DNA of 64,000 nt from SABI01 sp963677695 (GCA_963677695.2 CAXXUJ010000001.1:744001-808000); one strand, 5' to 3'. Positions 35,572 through 45,157 are shown, numbered from the stretch's first letter. Notes: generated by a model not told the origin, from the sequence alone. A program made the numbers and translations.

Positions 35572-35581
35572 AAGCTCTCAT
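35531..35581 (-). CDS. Possible 16-residue leader ORF before the sugar transferase
   Basis: ATG 35581 follows ggtggaag and encodes 16 residues (MRAFVNENSSCTSMYG). Its TAA overlaps the ATG at 35538 of the sugar-transferase gene, so it could couple translation. It overlaps the longer TTG start of that gene in another frame, and only one model can be right. Confidence 0.3.
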   Translation of the reverse strand: MRAFVNENSSCTSMYG

Positions 35582-35605
35582 CGCTTCCACCCTATGTTCA
35601 TAAGT

Positions 35606-35629
35606 TCCCTACCACCTATTTCAGCTCTG
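35606..35629 (-). promoter_or_regulatory. ops/JUMPstart-like element in the polysaccharide operon leader
   Basis: On the minus strand a cagagct segment is followed by ggtggtaggga. The latter matches the E. coli ops element (GGCGGTAGCGT) at 8 of 11 positions, and CAG-GCT is the start of the JUMPstart consensus. It lies in the leader between the MarR gene and the first structural gene. It may recruit a NusG paralogue (RfaH/LoaP type). The match is modest and no such gene is in the window. Confidence 0.3.
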
Positions 35630-35840
35630 CGCCTAAATCTTAGTGTGGCTAACCCCTTCCAAACTACTCCACAACTACTTCTACCCAAGTCCACTCGATA
35701 CCCCAAAAACCCTCTATTCCCGTATATCTATCACTTCTCCTATTCTTCAAAACGACTAAAGATAATGTTGAACAATCACAATTGTCTCTACTAGGTTCGT
35801 GTTTTCTACAATTTCTCATTAAAAAGCGATTTATAATGCT

Positions 35841-36398
35841 TCACACAATAACTCTATGCATAATATTCGTGCAGTGAATATGACATTCATTCATCAGCTG
35901 TTCGCACTCAGTGTTCCATGTAAGCACGTGGGCTTTGCCTTGTCTGGTTGCCATTCTCTTCAGGTCATCCAGGTCGGTGATGATATGGTCATGATTGATA
36001 TTGAATTCTTCTTTGGCAATCTTTGTGACCATCACTTTGATTTCATCATCGGGTCCATAGAAGAGAATTGATTCTCTGTTCTCTTCGGTGATCAGTCCTT
36101 CAAGGGCCTGAGTGATCTGTATCTGCAAGCTCATGACTTCCCTATAGGTCTTTGCAATATACTGGGAAGTTCTCTCTATCTTATCGGCAATACCTTCTGG
36201 AGTGAGAAAGTATTTGATTGAATTCGGTTGGAGGCGCACGACTTTTATGAGACCTTTCTTTGTGAGTTTTTTAATGATGAGGTTGATTGCACCTAAAGAA
36301 AGTCCTACCTTCTCAGAGAGTTCCCTCTGAGTTGCATCTTCATTCTGATGGATGGTATTGAGAATATGTAATTCATGTTGGGGTGTGTGAGTATTCAT
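35841..36398 (-). CDS. MarR/winged-helix EPS-associated transcriptional regulator
   Basis: The 185-residue protein has an N-terminal winged helix (DATQRELSEKVGLSLGAINLIIKKL, then LIKVVRLQPNSIKYFLT), the pattern of the MarR-type regulators found beside exopolysaccharide operons. The C-terminal ~100 residues form an extra domain, with ESILFYGPDDEIKVMVTKIA resembling a nucleotide or redox sensor found in some of these proteins. It is the first gene before the large leftward operon, with a 260-bp leader between. It probably controls the locus. Confidence 0.8.
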   Translation of the reverse strand: MNTHTPQHELHILNTIHQNEDATQRELSEKVGLSLGAINLIIKKLTKKGLIKVVRLQPNSIKYFLTPEGIADKIERTSQYIAKTYREVMSLQIQITQALEGLITEENRESILFYGPDDEIKVMVTKIAKEEFNINHDHIITDLDDLKRMATRQGKAHVLTWNTECEQLMNECHIHCTNIMHRVIV

Positions 36399-37018
36399 CT
36401 GCTTTGTGGTAATGAGAGATCTGAATCAGTACTAAAAATGATGTATCACTCTACTTGGGAAAGTATGAATTTCTACGGTACTGTTTCATTTTCTGTTCAG
36501 AGTGTGAACTGCTATATGTAATCCAATTGTTGGATCGGTTGAATAGAAGCGTGTAAGAGATTCTATTCTCTGTTTGTTAGATGTAATCGTTGATTCCTGT
36601 TGAGTATTTCTATGTGATTGCATCTCATGCCGGACGGCTTCGCCGCTGCGGTGCGTGTTTCTGCACTGCAGGGTTCTGGGGAGGGCCTTTGTTCCGATAC
36701 ACCGGCTGCCGTAACATACTCAGTGTATTCTCTCTTCTGACGTTCAGTCTTGGAGAGAAGCATGTCTATTCACGGTATCAGCAATCCTGCACACAGCTTC
36801 AGTCACACGTCTGATACGTAGTTCACGTATTGAACATGATGATAGCACGTCATAGGACAGTTTTCAATGGAAATGTATGGGAAATGATGGAATATTAAAG
36901 GCTCTTATATGTCATAACATTTACAGCATTCTTATGGGTGTACTGCTAGGTAGTTACAGGGTATTGAGATAGTGTTTCTGACAGGTTATGTCTGTTCTGT
37001 TTTTTTCTTATATCAGGT
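36399..37018. other. 620-bp gene-free region upstream of the polysaccharide locus
   Basis: It lies between the regulator gene and the clpB terminator, both leftward. It must hold the promoter for the regulator and perhaps for the whole operon, but I find no -35/-10 pair that I would trust. A GC-richer segment at 36630-36720 stands out in an AT-rich setting. Short frames on both strands lack ribosome sites and coding character. Confidence 0.5.
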
Positions 37019-37059
37019 TGAAAAAAAAATTTCTGGGAGAGATGTGTGTTCTCTCCCAG
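37019..37059 (-). terminator. Rho-independent terminator of clpB
   Basis: A perfect 10-bp hairpin, ctgggagaga / tctctcccag with a 7-nt loop, is followed on the minus strand by a run of about nine T. It begins 22 bases after the clpB stop. Confidence 0.93.
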
Positions 37060-37081
37060 AGGTTGATATGTCCGTTTTTTC

Positions 37082-39676
37082 CTATTCTATTTTTCCAGAG
37101 CTGCCTTTTACCGAGAAGGTGAGGTTCCCTTTTTCACCTGTGATATTCAGCACCTCATTCTGCTGTACTTCGCCTTTGAGGATGAGCTGGGCTAATTCGT
37201 TTTCGATGTATGTCTGTATCGCCCGTTTGATGGGGCGTGCACCGAAATCAGGAGAGTAGCCTTTGGTTGTGATGTAATCAAGAGTGCTTTCATCATAGGT
37301 GAGGGTGATACCTTTCCTGCTCAATCTATTCTTGAGGAGTTTCAGCTGGAGATTGACAATGCTTCTCAGGTGTTCCTTCTCTAATCTATGGAAGACTATG
37401 ATATCATCAATTCGGTTGATGAACTCAGGTCGGAAGGATTTTCTTATCACTTCTTCTACTTTCTGTCTGCTTTCTTCAAAGCTGTCTGTGTTGATAAGAA
37501 ACTCACTTCCCAGGTTGCTGGTCATAATTACAACTGTGTTAGTAAAGTCAACGATTCTTCCCTGGCCGTCTGTGAGACGGCCGTCATCCAGGACCTGAAG
37601 GAGGATGTTGAAGACATCAGGATGGGCCTTTTCGACTTCGTCGAAGAGGATAACCGAGTAGGGTCTTCTTCTGACCACTTCAGTGAGTTGACCTCCCTGA
37701 TCGTACCCGACGTAGCCCGGAGGGGCTCCGATGAGGCGGGAGACGGAGAATTTCTCCATGTACTCGCTCATATCGATTCGTGTGAGGGCTTTTTCATCAT
37801 CAAAGAGAAAGGAGGCAAGGACTTTCGCAAGCTCAGTCTTTCCCACTCCTGTGGGACCGGCAAAGAGGAAGGAGCCTAGCGGTCTTCTTTCATCCCCTAT
37901 TCCTGCTTTATTACGACGGATGGCATTACTGACAGCTCTGATAGCGTCATTCTGCCCTATCACCTGCTCACTGAGAATCTCTTCAAGACGGGTGTACTTT
38001 TCCATTTCAGAGGCCATCATCTTGGAAACAGGTATGCCTGTCCATCTGGAGACGATCTTTGCAATATCATCCTCGGTCACTTCTTCCCTGAGGAGCTGGC
38101 TGCTTTCCTGAAGAGCACTGAGGTTTTTCGTCTTCTCTTCTATCTCACGTTCGATCCTGGGAACAATACCATGCTTGATCTCGGCAGCACGGGCAAGATT
38201 TCCTTCCCGCTCACTCTGCACTTCTTCATTCTTCAGGTTTTCAAGCTCGGCTTTTTTATCACGGATAATCTGAATGGCATTCTTCTCGTTATCCCACTGA
38301 AGGTGAAGGGCATCTCTCTTATGATTCAATTCAGAGAGTTCTTCCTTGATCTTCTCTTTTCGCTTCTTTGAAGCGGCATCAGATTCCTTTTCCAGAGCAC
38401 GATCCTCGATCGTGAGCTGGAGAATACGCCGTTCAAGCTGATCGAGTTCCATGGGCTGGGACTCGATTTCCATCTTGAGCTGGCTTGCAGCTTCATCAAC
38501 AAGGTCGATAGCTTTATCAGGAAGGAATCGCGAGGTGATATACCTATCACTTAAGGTGGCGGCAGCTACTAGGGCATTATCTTCTATTCTCACCCCGTGG
38601 TGTACTTCATACCGTTCCTTGAGACCTCTCAGGATTGCGATAGTATCTTCCAGCGTCGGTTCTTTGGTGAACACCGGTTGAAAACGCCGTTCCAATGCTT
38701 TGTCCGTTTCAATATGCTTGCGGTACTCATCAAGAGTAGTTGCACCTATGGCACGGAGCTCGCCTCTGGCGAGGGCCGGCTTGAGAAGGTTTGAGGCATC
38801 TGTCGATCCCTCTGCAGCACCTGCACCGACAAGAGTGTGTAGTTCATCGATAAAGAGAATAATCTGTCCGTTACTTGCAGTGACTTCCTGAATGACAGCT
38901 TTGAGTCGTTCTTCGAACTCTCCTCGGAACTTAGCTCCTGCGATAAGAGCCCCAAGATCGAGAGAAAGAAGTTTCTTGCTTGCAAGAGAATCAGGGACAT
39001 CACCTGAGACGATTCTCTGGGCAAGTCCTTCTACGATAGCCGTTTTCCCTACCCCCGGCTCTCCGATGAGAACAGGGTTGTTTTTCGTACGACGGGAGAG
39101 AACCTGCATCACTCGTCTGATTTCTTCATCGCGCCCGATCACCGGATCGAGCTTCTGGTTACGTGCCAGGAGGGTCATATCCTTGCAGTACTTCTCAAGT
39201 GACTGATATTTCGCTTCTGGGTTCTCATCGGTTACACGGTTATTTCCTCTCACGCTCTTGAGAGCATTCAGGACACCGTCACGAGCAAGCCCATGGCGCT
39301 TCAGAAGATCCTTTACCTTGCTTGCTACTTCAAGAAACGCAAGAAGCATGTGCTCCGCACTGAGATAATCATCTTTGAATGCTGCTTTCTCTTTCTCTGC
39401 CTGAGAGAGAATATCGAAGGCGGTATGGGAAAGGGATCGGCCTGACGTGCCGTAAGCCTTCGGCAGCTTCTCAAGAAGCTGAGTTAACTCTCTTTCAAGT
39501 TCTTTTCTGTTCACCTGAAGGTGATCAAGAAGGGGAGGAATGATTCCTTCCTCCTGAGTTAACAGAGCGAACATGAGATGCTCCGCCTCTATTGTGGCGT
39601 GATTGTACTGAGAAGCTATGGAGTCAGCTGAGGAGATTGCCTCTCTCAGTTTCACTGTCATCTGTTCATAATTCAT
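37082..39676 (-). CDS. clpB: Chaperone ClpB (protein disaggregase)
   Basis: ClpB is a hexameric AAA+ disaggregase that works with DnaK. The 864-residue protein has the Clp N domain (1-145), first AAA+ with Walker A GEPGVGKT at 205-212, a long coiled-coil middle domain (about 400-525), and second AAA+ with GPTGVGKT and Walker B ILFDEVEKAHPDV. Length and order are standard. A TATAAT box (39704-39709) lies about 28 bp before the ATG, but no CIRCE element is seen. It is a host gene between the polysaccharide locus and the next AT-rich insert. Confidence 0.98.
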   Translation of the reverse strand: MNYEQMTVKLREAISSADSIASQYNHATIEAEHLMFALLTQEEGIIPPLLDHLQVNRKELERELTQLLEKLPKAYGTSGRSLSHTAFDILSQAEKEKAAFKDDYLSAEHMLLAFLEVASKVKDLLKRHGLARDGVLNALKSVRGNNRVTDENPEAKYQSLEKYCKDMTLLARNQKLDPVIGRDEEIRRVMQVLSRRTKNNPVLIGEPGVGKTAIVEGLAQRIVSGDVPDSLASKKLLSLDLGALIAGAKFRGEFEERLKAVIQEVTASNGQIILFIDELHTLVGAGAAEGSTDASNLLKPALARGELRAIGATTLDEYRKHIETDKALERRFQPVFTKEPTLEDTIAILRGLKERYEVHHGVRIEDNALVAAATLSDRYITSRFLPDKAIDLVDEAASQLKMEIESQPMELDQLERRILQLTIEDRALEKESDAASKKRKEKIKEELSELNHKRDALHLQWDNEKNAIQIIRDKKAELENLKNEEVQSEREGNLARAAEIKHGIVPRIEREIEEKTKNLSALQESSQLLREEVTEDDIAKIVSRWTGIPVSKMMASEMEKYTRLEEILSEQVIGQNDAIRAVSNAIRRNKAGIGDERRPLGSFLFAGPTGVGKTELAKVLASFLFDDEKALTRIDMSEYMEKFSVSRLIGAPPGYVGYDQGGQLTEVVRRRPYSVILFDEVEKAHPDVFNILLQVLDDGRLTDGQGRIVDFTNTVVIMTSNLGSEFLINTDSFEESRQKVEEVIRKSFRPEFINRIDDIIVFHRLEKEHLRSIVNLQLKLLKNRLSRKGITLTYDESTLDYITTKGYSPDFGARPIKRAIQTYIENELAQLILKGEVQQNEVLNITGEKGNLTFSVKGSSGKIE

Positions 39677-39703
39677 GATATCTGTTCTCTACCCTGCGAC
39701 CTG

Positions 39704-39709
39704 ATTATA
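39704..39709 (-). promoter_or_regulatory. Possible clpB -10 box
   Basis: A perfect TATAAT on the minus strand ends 28 bp before the ATG. No good -35 lies at normal spacing, so this is a weak call; an alternative sigma factor is possible. Confidence 0.35.
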
Positions 39710-39825
39710 AGATAATCAAACAGGAATAAGACGGCAAATGCAGAGTCTACCTTTTCTGAATTTCTCTGTCGCTATCGGTTATCGCGGATTTTTTTCGGTA
39801 TTTATCGCCTTAAATTTCATTTCAA

Positions 39826-41124
39826 TCAAGAGTGAGACTTTCCATTACTACCAATGACTTGAGCAAGTATAGATGAGGGTGAAATAATTGAAGGACTAGA
39901 ATCTCCTTTAAGCAACCCTGTATCTACTCTACTAAATATAGAACTAAAAACGATGGCAATTTGATCTACACCCATTGAAGGTGTTGATGCATCTCTTGTA
40001 AGTGCAAGATATACTTGTGTTAGAATATAGCGCTCTTCAGCATCTCTGGACATATGGTAGGCACTAAGAGTTAATTTAACAAAGAGACTAAGCAAGTAAA
40101 TCAACGAAGAATATAATAGGCCGAGTACTATTAACCACTTCATAAGAAACCATAAATCAAAACTATAAGTCTTATGGAGTATTATAATATCCGTATCACC
40201 ACTAAGCAGAATATTATCAACTCTCGTTAAAACTATTATTGATATAAATATAATCAAACCTACTATAACAATACTCCACGTCCGCCACATATTTCCCACT
40301 TTAGTATACCTTAATCTCAAAGCTCTCCAATATTTTGCTGGTTCAGCTAACATTAGGTGGGCAGAATATGTTTGTTTGATTTTATCAAAATCTGAGCCAG
40401 TTTGTGTTTTTAAATTATCAAAACCGGTTTGATGATCTTTGAGAAATTCAGAAGCTCTCTTTTTCTTTTCTGCTAATTCAATATCGGCCTTTTTAGAAAA
40501 ATCGTCTAACTTCAAATTCGCTTGTTTTAACCACTCAATAGAACGACCTTCAAATTCACTAGCTAAGTTTCTAATTGATCTTTCGATATCCGAGACTTTA
40601 TCAAAATCCTGCAAATCAGGATGATCATCATAAAAGGCAGCAATTAGCGCTTCCGAACCGTACCTACTTATACCCTGAGAACGATTACTAGTTATATGCA
40701 CGAGGTTATCGGGATTAATAATCCCGACCACTTTCAAATGGTCCCGAATAGTAGTTTCTGTTTCAATGGATAGTAAATATCTAGCCAAATTAGAATTAAA
40801 TTCTAGAATTAAGTTTTTATTGCAATCTATTTGAATTGTACTGATAGTATTTTTTTCAATAGTTTCATCTGTATTATCAATCAATGCCCTTAGAGAAGTT
40901 AGAAGTTGTGTGTAGAAAGATAACTGCCTTGATGCGAATGGGAATAAATACCGCTCATCATTTAGTCTGTTAATATTATGAACTTTTTGTTTTTGTAAGT
41001 AGTCAGACCAATTATTCTGCTCAAACGATACCTTATCAAAAAAATCAGTTATTGAATGATAAGGAATTGAAGTTTTTGACAACCCGAATTTAACTTTCAA
41101 ATTGAACTCTATTTGCTGGAACAA
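39826..41124 (-). CDS. DUF6161-like membrane protein
   Basis: The 432-residue protein has a soluble N-terminal half with a long helical, charged stretch (about 180-255, LKLDDFSKKADIELAEKKKRASEF). Two membrane segments follow (IVIVGLIIFISIIVLT and LIVLGLLYSSLIYLLSLFV), then a C-terminal part with YHMSRDAEERYILTQVYLAL, which recalls DUF6161 proteins. Function is unknown. It is AT-rich compared with clpB and the lipoprotein genes around it, which suggests transfer. Such two-membrane-helix proteins occur in defence islands, but I cannot assign this one. Confidence 0.6.
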   Translation of the reverse strand: MFQQIEFNLKVKFGLSKTSIPYHSITDFFDKVSFEQNNWSDYLQKQKVHNINRLNDERYLFPFASRQLSFYTQLLTSLRALIDNTDETIEKNTISTIQIDCNKNLILEFNSNLARYLLSIETETTIRDHLKVVGIINPDNLVHITSNRSQGISRYGSEALIAAFYDDHPDLQDFDKVSDIERSIRNLASEFEGRSIEWLKQANLKLDDFSKKADIELAEKKKRASEFLKDHQTGFDNLKTQTGSDFDKIKQTYSAHLMLAEPAKYWRALRLRYTKVGNMWRTWSIVIVGLIIFISIIVLTRVDNILLSGDTDIIILHKTYSFDLWFLMKWLIVLGLLYSSLIYLLSLFVKLTLSAYHMSRDAEERYILTQVYLALTRDASTPSMGVDQIAIVFSSIFSRVDTGLLKGDSSPSIISPSSILAQVIGSNGKSHS

Positions 41125-41704
41125 CTTTTGGACCTCTTCATTGTTAGTATAATATTCACTTTATTTCAATCCGATTAATAAAGCAAAGTTTTTTAAAGGA
41201 ATTTATAATAAAAGGTGATCGAATTTTCTCCTAGACATATGTGCCAGCATACGCAAAGTGGGAGCATCTTCAACGTTAAGCAAATACCAGGCTAGAGGTC
41301 CCCGCTGTCACGATTCTTCGGCGTGCTTTCAGGAAGCATGCTCGAATATCCAGAGAATCGCACGATTTTCCCGGATTTCATCGACCTTTTTCCCTTTGGT
41401 CAGGCAGATCATCACCGAGGGCTTTCACTGACAAGGGAGAACTCTATATACCCGTAATCATCTGTCTCATAGAGATCTGAGATTGAATCCACATCGGAAC
41501 GGATTCTCACATAATACTCACCATACCCCGGAGTATCAAAAGGAAGATAGGAGAACTCTGTGCGCGCAGCGGTATTATCATCATTGAACAGGCCCGTAAG
41601 GGGATGTCCTTCACTGTCTAGAATCTCGATATGGCTCCCGTTCATTCTCGGATCTATGTTTGCAGAGAGGGAGGTCTGTGCGATATATCCTGGATTCCCG
41701 CGAC

Positions 41705-43294
41705 TCATAACGAGGACGGTGGGCTGAAGCCCAGCTTCTCATAAATAACCTTCTGCTTCTCCAGGAGTTCACCACAGCGTAGCCTCTTGCCAGGCATTTG
41801 GACACAGTCAATCACATCAAGGGTATCAAGCAGACTCTGTATCGAATAGGAAGCAAACAGATTTTCATCCTGCATTTTCTTCTTGATGTACGACATGTAG
41901 ATCAAAGCTATAAACTGAACAAAGAGCTTGCCTTCCAGACTCTTCTGAGACGAGACGAGAGTTCTTCTCATCCCGAGACGATCTTTGAGATCGTTGAAAG
42001 CCTTCTCTACGACATCTTTGTTTCTGTACAGCTGTAGAGCCTCGATGGCATCCATCTTCTGGTTGCTGATCAGGGCAAAGAAACCGTGATATCTTTTTGT
42101 TTTAGCTACTGCTTCAGGAATCACAGAGGCCTTCGTTCCACGCTTTGGAGTAGAGGTGACAGTGAAGTACTTTCTATACTGCTTCTCATGCTCTGCAATG
42201 CGTTTGCCGATCTCAAGTTCATCTCTGAGGGTAATGAGATGAGAATCGAAGGATTTTTCATCTTCAGCAGCCTTGTCGATGTTGAAGAAGTAATGGATAT
42301 AGATTCTTCGCTCATCAGTAATGACATCATTCTTATAGGGACGTGCCTGCGAATAGTTCCATGACGTCCGTACGGTATGGTAATACAGTTCATAGGTACT
42401 GTTGTAGTGATCAAAACTCCTGAATTCATCATACAGCGGCTCTAGGTTGTTCCGTAAGAGCTTGAGCCCCATGGAAGCCGACATCAGAAATTTGAGGTGT
42501 TCCTTATACAGAGAATCTATATTCTCCTTGCTGTAGAATCCCCGATCCATAACCAGAGAGACTTTCTCATACCCCGCATCTCTGAGATCATGAAGGAGAG
42601 GATTCAGAGTCTTTGAATCAGGAATATTCCCGGCCAGCTGCCGGTAGTAATACGGCAACTGAGAAGTGCTGCCGAATACCAGAGCCAGATTGATCTGAGG
42701 AAGTCGGTCGTGTTCTTTGTTCTTTCCGTATTTGACCTGTTTCAGCTGTTGTGAATAGCTGGAGATGCTGGTCGTATCATATGCCCAGTATTCACCATCA
42801 GCCTTACGTTTCTTGAGAAGGGTGAAGAACTGCTGTCTATGTGATTCGTTTACAGATGAGAAGAGTTCACTGCTTCTCTGTGACGGGATGTCTTTCCCAT
42901 AGGGGTGATGATGGGTATGTGCCCATTTGGTAAATCTGGATAGCGGTGTCCGATCCTCCAGGATGAGAAAGTAGACAACCGATAGAATCTGCTTATAGGA
43001 ATCAGGGAATATGATCTTCAACCCTGAAGTGATACCGAGCTTCTTGCCGATACAGTCGAACAGGTAGGTGGCACCATAGAAAGATCTTGCTGGTAATACT
43101 TCAGAAGCTCTTTCGCCAACTGATTTGTTTCTGCCTCTGCCGTCAGTGGAGATGATTTCTCCGGAAGCTTCGTCAACACGTCCGATAAGAACCCGTTTGC
43201 TTCTAGACTGTTTGAGTTCCTTTACCCAGTACGATCTGGATTCATATGCGTATGTGATTCCTGATCGTTTATCCTTCTGATAGACAATTGCCAT
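41705..43294 (-). CDS. IS-B transposase (copy B)
   Basis: It is identical in sequence to the 529-residue transposase at 10516-12105, with the same start, ribosome site and promoter. The DDE blocks YDTTSISSYS and VMDRGFYSKENI are intact. It is the better candidate for an active enzyme because its element is whole. Confidence 0.93.
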   Translation of the reverse strand: MAIVYQKDKRSGITYAYESRSYWVKELKQSRSKRVLIGRVDEASGEIISTDGRGRNKSVGERASEVLPARSFYGATYLFDCIGKKLGITSGLKIIFPDSYKQILSVVYFLILEDRTPLSRFTKWAHTHHHPYGKDIPSQRSSELFSSVNESHRQQFFTLLKKRKADGEYWAYDTTSISSYSQQLKQVKYGKNKEHDRLPQINLALVFGSTSQLPYYYRQLAGNIPDSKTLNPLLHDLRDAGYEKVSLVMDRGFYSKENIDSLYKEHLKFLMSASMGLKLLRNNLEPLYDEFRSFDHYNSTYELYYHTVRTSWNYSQARPYKNDVITDERRIYIHYFFNIDKAAEDEKSFDSHLITLRDELEIGKRIAEHEKQYRKYFTVTSTPKRGTKASVIPEAVAKTKRYHGFFALISNQKMDAIEALQLYRNKDVVEKAFNDLKDRLGMRRTLVSSQKSLEGKLFVQFIALIYMSYIKKKMQDENLFASYSIQSLLDTLDVIDCVQMPGKRLRCGELLEKQKVIYEKLGFSPPSSL

Positions 43295-43306
43295 ATCCGT
43301 TCTCCT

Positions 43307-43343
43307 CGTTATGTATTATAACACATAACGATGGATAAAACAA
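43307..43343 (-). promoter_or_regulatory. IS-B transposase promoter (copy B)
   Basis: Same TTGTTT, 17 bp, TATAAT arrangement as copy A, with the -10 box (43315-43320) inside the palindrome cgttatgt / acataacg. Confidence 0.75.
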
Positions 43344-44113
43344 TAGCAATACGAAATTAAGCTGCAATAATGAAAGGATTTATGTCAAATTTAACACCGA
43401 ATTCTCGTTAGGTGTTTCGGGAAGGCAGGATATATGTACCCAACGCCCCCAGTCTTACCTTAACCCAGATCTCAGGAATCACTTCCGGTGATATACTCTG
43501 ATCAATGAATACTCTCACTTCTGATTCAGTGATGGCTGTACTGTAGTACACATACCCCATATCGAGAAATTCTGGAGTGACAGAATCAAAAGCGACTCCT
43601 GAGGAGTCTGTCACTACCCTGATATCGAGTTCTGTTGGAACAGGGAAATCATCCCAGTCACTCCAGATGTATTCATAGATATCAACCTGACCTTCATTCC
43701 AGATACGGACAGCGGAAGAAGTGATCTCCTTCCAGTCAAATGCAGAAGCGGCACTCGCCTCGATGGAATACTCTTCAGTTGACTGCACCTGCAGATAAAA
43801 TCCCCTGCTCGTTTCCGAAACGGATACAGCAGGTGGAGAACTGAAGGTTGGCAGCATATCGCAGCCTGCAAGCAGCAGAATATAAGCCGAAACAAGAATG
43901 AACACCAGTACTTTTTTCATAGTACCCTCCATTTGAATCATAGAATTCACTTTTGAAGCACACTCAGGCTGAGTTATCTGGTGATTAAGTTATACGTGAT
44001 GAAGACATGTACCTTCGCCCTCTTTTCGCCTTTCGTGGATCAGTATAACACATACATACTTTATACGTTAGAAATTATTACTTTACCCTATCTGCTTTTC
44101 AGCTTTGCAGAAA

Positions 44114-44884
44114 TCAGGTGACGATATAGACGATGGTTATCCCGATATTCCCGTAGTCGGTGGTATCGAACAGATCAGGAGGAGTGCTTACCCTGTCAGA
44201 TCTGATCAGTACATAATAGGTTCCTGATTCAGGAACCGTGATGTTGTTCAGGAGGGAAAAATTTCCTGTACCGCTGTCATCATCTTCATAGATTGAGCCA
44301 CCTGTTACAGGCACCCCCTTTTCATCTACGAGGGAAATAAAACTTCCACTCATACTAGGTATTTCGGAATCATTCTTCGTCTGGATAACATAGGGAGAAC
44401 TTGAAGAAAGCTGCACCTTCACCCATGCCTCTGAAGCTTCGGCAGTCGGCCCTTCGTTTCTGTTCAGGTAGATCTGAGTGACATCACTTGAAGAACTTGA
44501 CGGCGGTCCGTAATCAGTCACATCGGCAACGACCAATGCAGTATCATACTCCGAGGAATCGGTGACAACTCTTATATCAAGATCGGTCGGTACAGGGAAC
44601 TCAGGAAAATCACTCCATTGGAATTCAAGGACATCTCCCAGAGCATCAGTCCACGACTGATGAACTGACTCCGTGATATCCACCCAGGTGAATGTTCCGC
44701 TCTCCCGTGCCTGAATCTCATAAGACTCTTCGCTTACAATAGCAATATAGAAACCGTGGCTGACAACCAGAGTCTCAAGTATCACAGGAGGACCAAGCTC
44801 CGTTTCCAGCATGACAGCTTCTTCGCAGCTTACTGCCATTACAGCGAGTAATGTGATCATACACCAATAGAAGATATGTTTCAT
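44114..44884 (-). CDS. Lipoprotein, paralogue of the IS-interrupted gene
   Basis: The 256-residue protein starts at ATG 44884 with signal peptide MKHIFYWCMITLLAVMAVSC, whose Cys 20 is the lipidation site. An earlier ATG (44899) would put charged residues before the signal. It has the same order of blocks as its neighbour: SHGFYIAIVSEESYEI, FPVPTDLDIRVVTDSS, EAWVKVQL, then SGTYYVLIRSD near the C-terminus. No known domain is recognised. The pair is a tandem duplication that has diverged widely. Probably surface- or periplasm-facing. Confidence 0.85.
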   Translation of the reverse strand: MKHIFYWCMITLLAVMAVSCEEAVMLETELGPPVILETLVVSHGFYIAIVSEESYEIQARESGTFTWVDITESVHQSWTDALGDVLEFQWSDFPEFPVPTDLDIRVVTDSSEYDTALVVADVTDYGPPSSSSSDVTQIYLNRNEGPTAEASEAWVKVQLSSSSPYVIQTKNDSEIPSMSGSFISLVDEKGVPVTGGSIYEDDDSGTGNFSLLNNITVPESGTYYVLIRSDRVSTPPDLFDTTDYGNIGITIVYIVT

Positions 44885-45157
44885 TCTACCTTTCCACATA
44901 ATTCCCTCATTCGTACTTTCAGAAGTACAGGTAAGAAGAGTGGTTCAAGTAAACAGACTAGGATATCAAAGAGCAGAGCATCAGAGCACAGCTCTCCCAC
45001 GTTCAGTGTCTCTATTTTGAATAACACATGGAACTGCAAATAGTTACGCACTGAGGCAGTATAGCGCCTGCTAGATTCCCAGGTTTTTCGCTTTCTTCCT
45101 TCCTTCACTGCACGAGAAGCGTATGTGATGTAGATAGTCCAGCTTTTACCCGTTCGT
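44885..45157. other. Gene-free interval between the lipoprotein and TPR genes
   Basis: 273 bp without a credible gene. It should carry the promoter of the lipoprotein gene. I see no clear terminator or operator in it. Confidence 0.4.

Larger units (their letters stand above)
41689..43429 (-). mobile_element. IS-B copy B, 1741 bp
   Basis: Complete element with the same terminal repeats as copy A, flanked by atatat (41683-41688 and 43430-43435). It has no inner insertion and so shows the empty IS-A target. It lies in the same orientation as copy A, 31.2 kb away, with the polysaccharide locus and clpB between. Confidence 0.96.
41412..43920 (-). pseudogene. Lipoprotein gene interrupted by IS-B
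   Basis: The N-terminal part is 43430-43920 and the C-terminal part 41412-41682. Joined with one copy of the 6-bp duplication they form 762 bases, a 253-residue protein in one frame. The signal peptide ends in the lipobox LLAGC, after an ATG preceded by ggaggg. The rest has a SRGFYLQV domain and FPVPTELDIRVVTDSS, also found in the intact neighbour at 44114-44884 (256 residues). The reconstructed protein is a secreted, lipid-anchored protein of unknown role. Both halves lack other damage, so the insertion is recent. Confidence 0.92.

Noticed and set aside
36563..36814. Short frames on both strands upstream of the polysaccharide regulator
   Set aside because: No ribosome sites, odd composition, and they overlap each other on opposite strands.
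41209..41305. Possible gene remnant on the minus strand (AWYLLNVEDAPTLRMLAHM)
   Set aside because: Only about 30 open codons, stops upstream and no recognised family; could be chance.
44881..45108. 75-codon minus-strand frame before the lipoprotein gene
   Set aside because: Lacks a ribosome site and overlaps the lipoprotein start; composition not coding-like.
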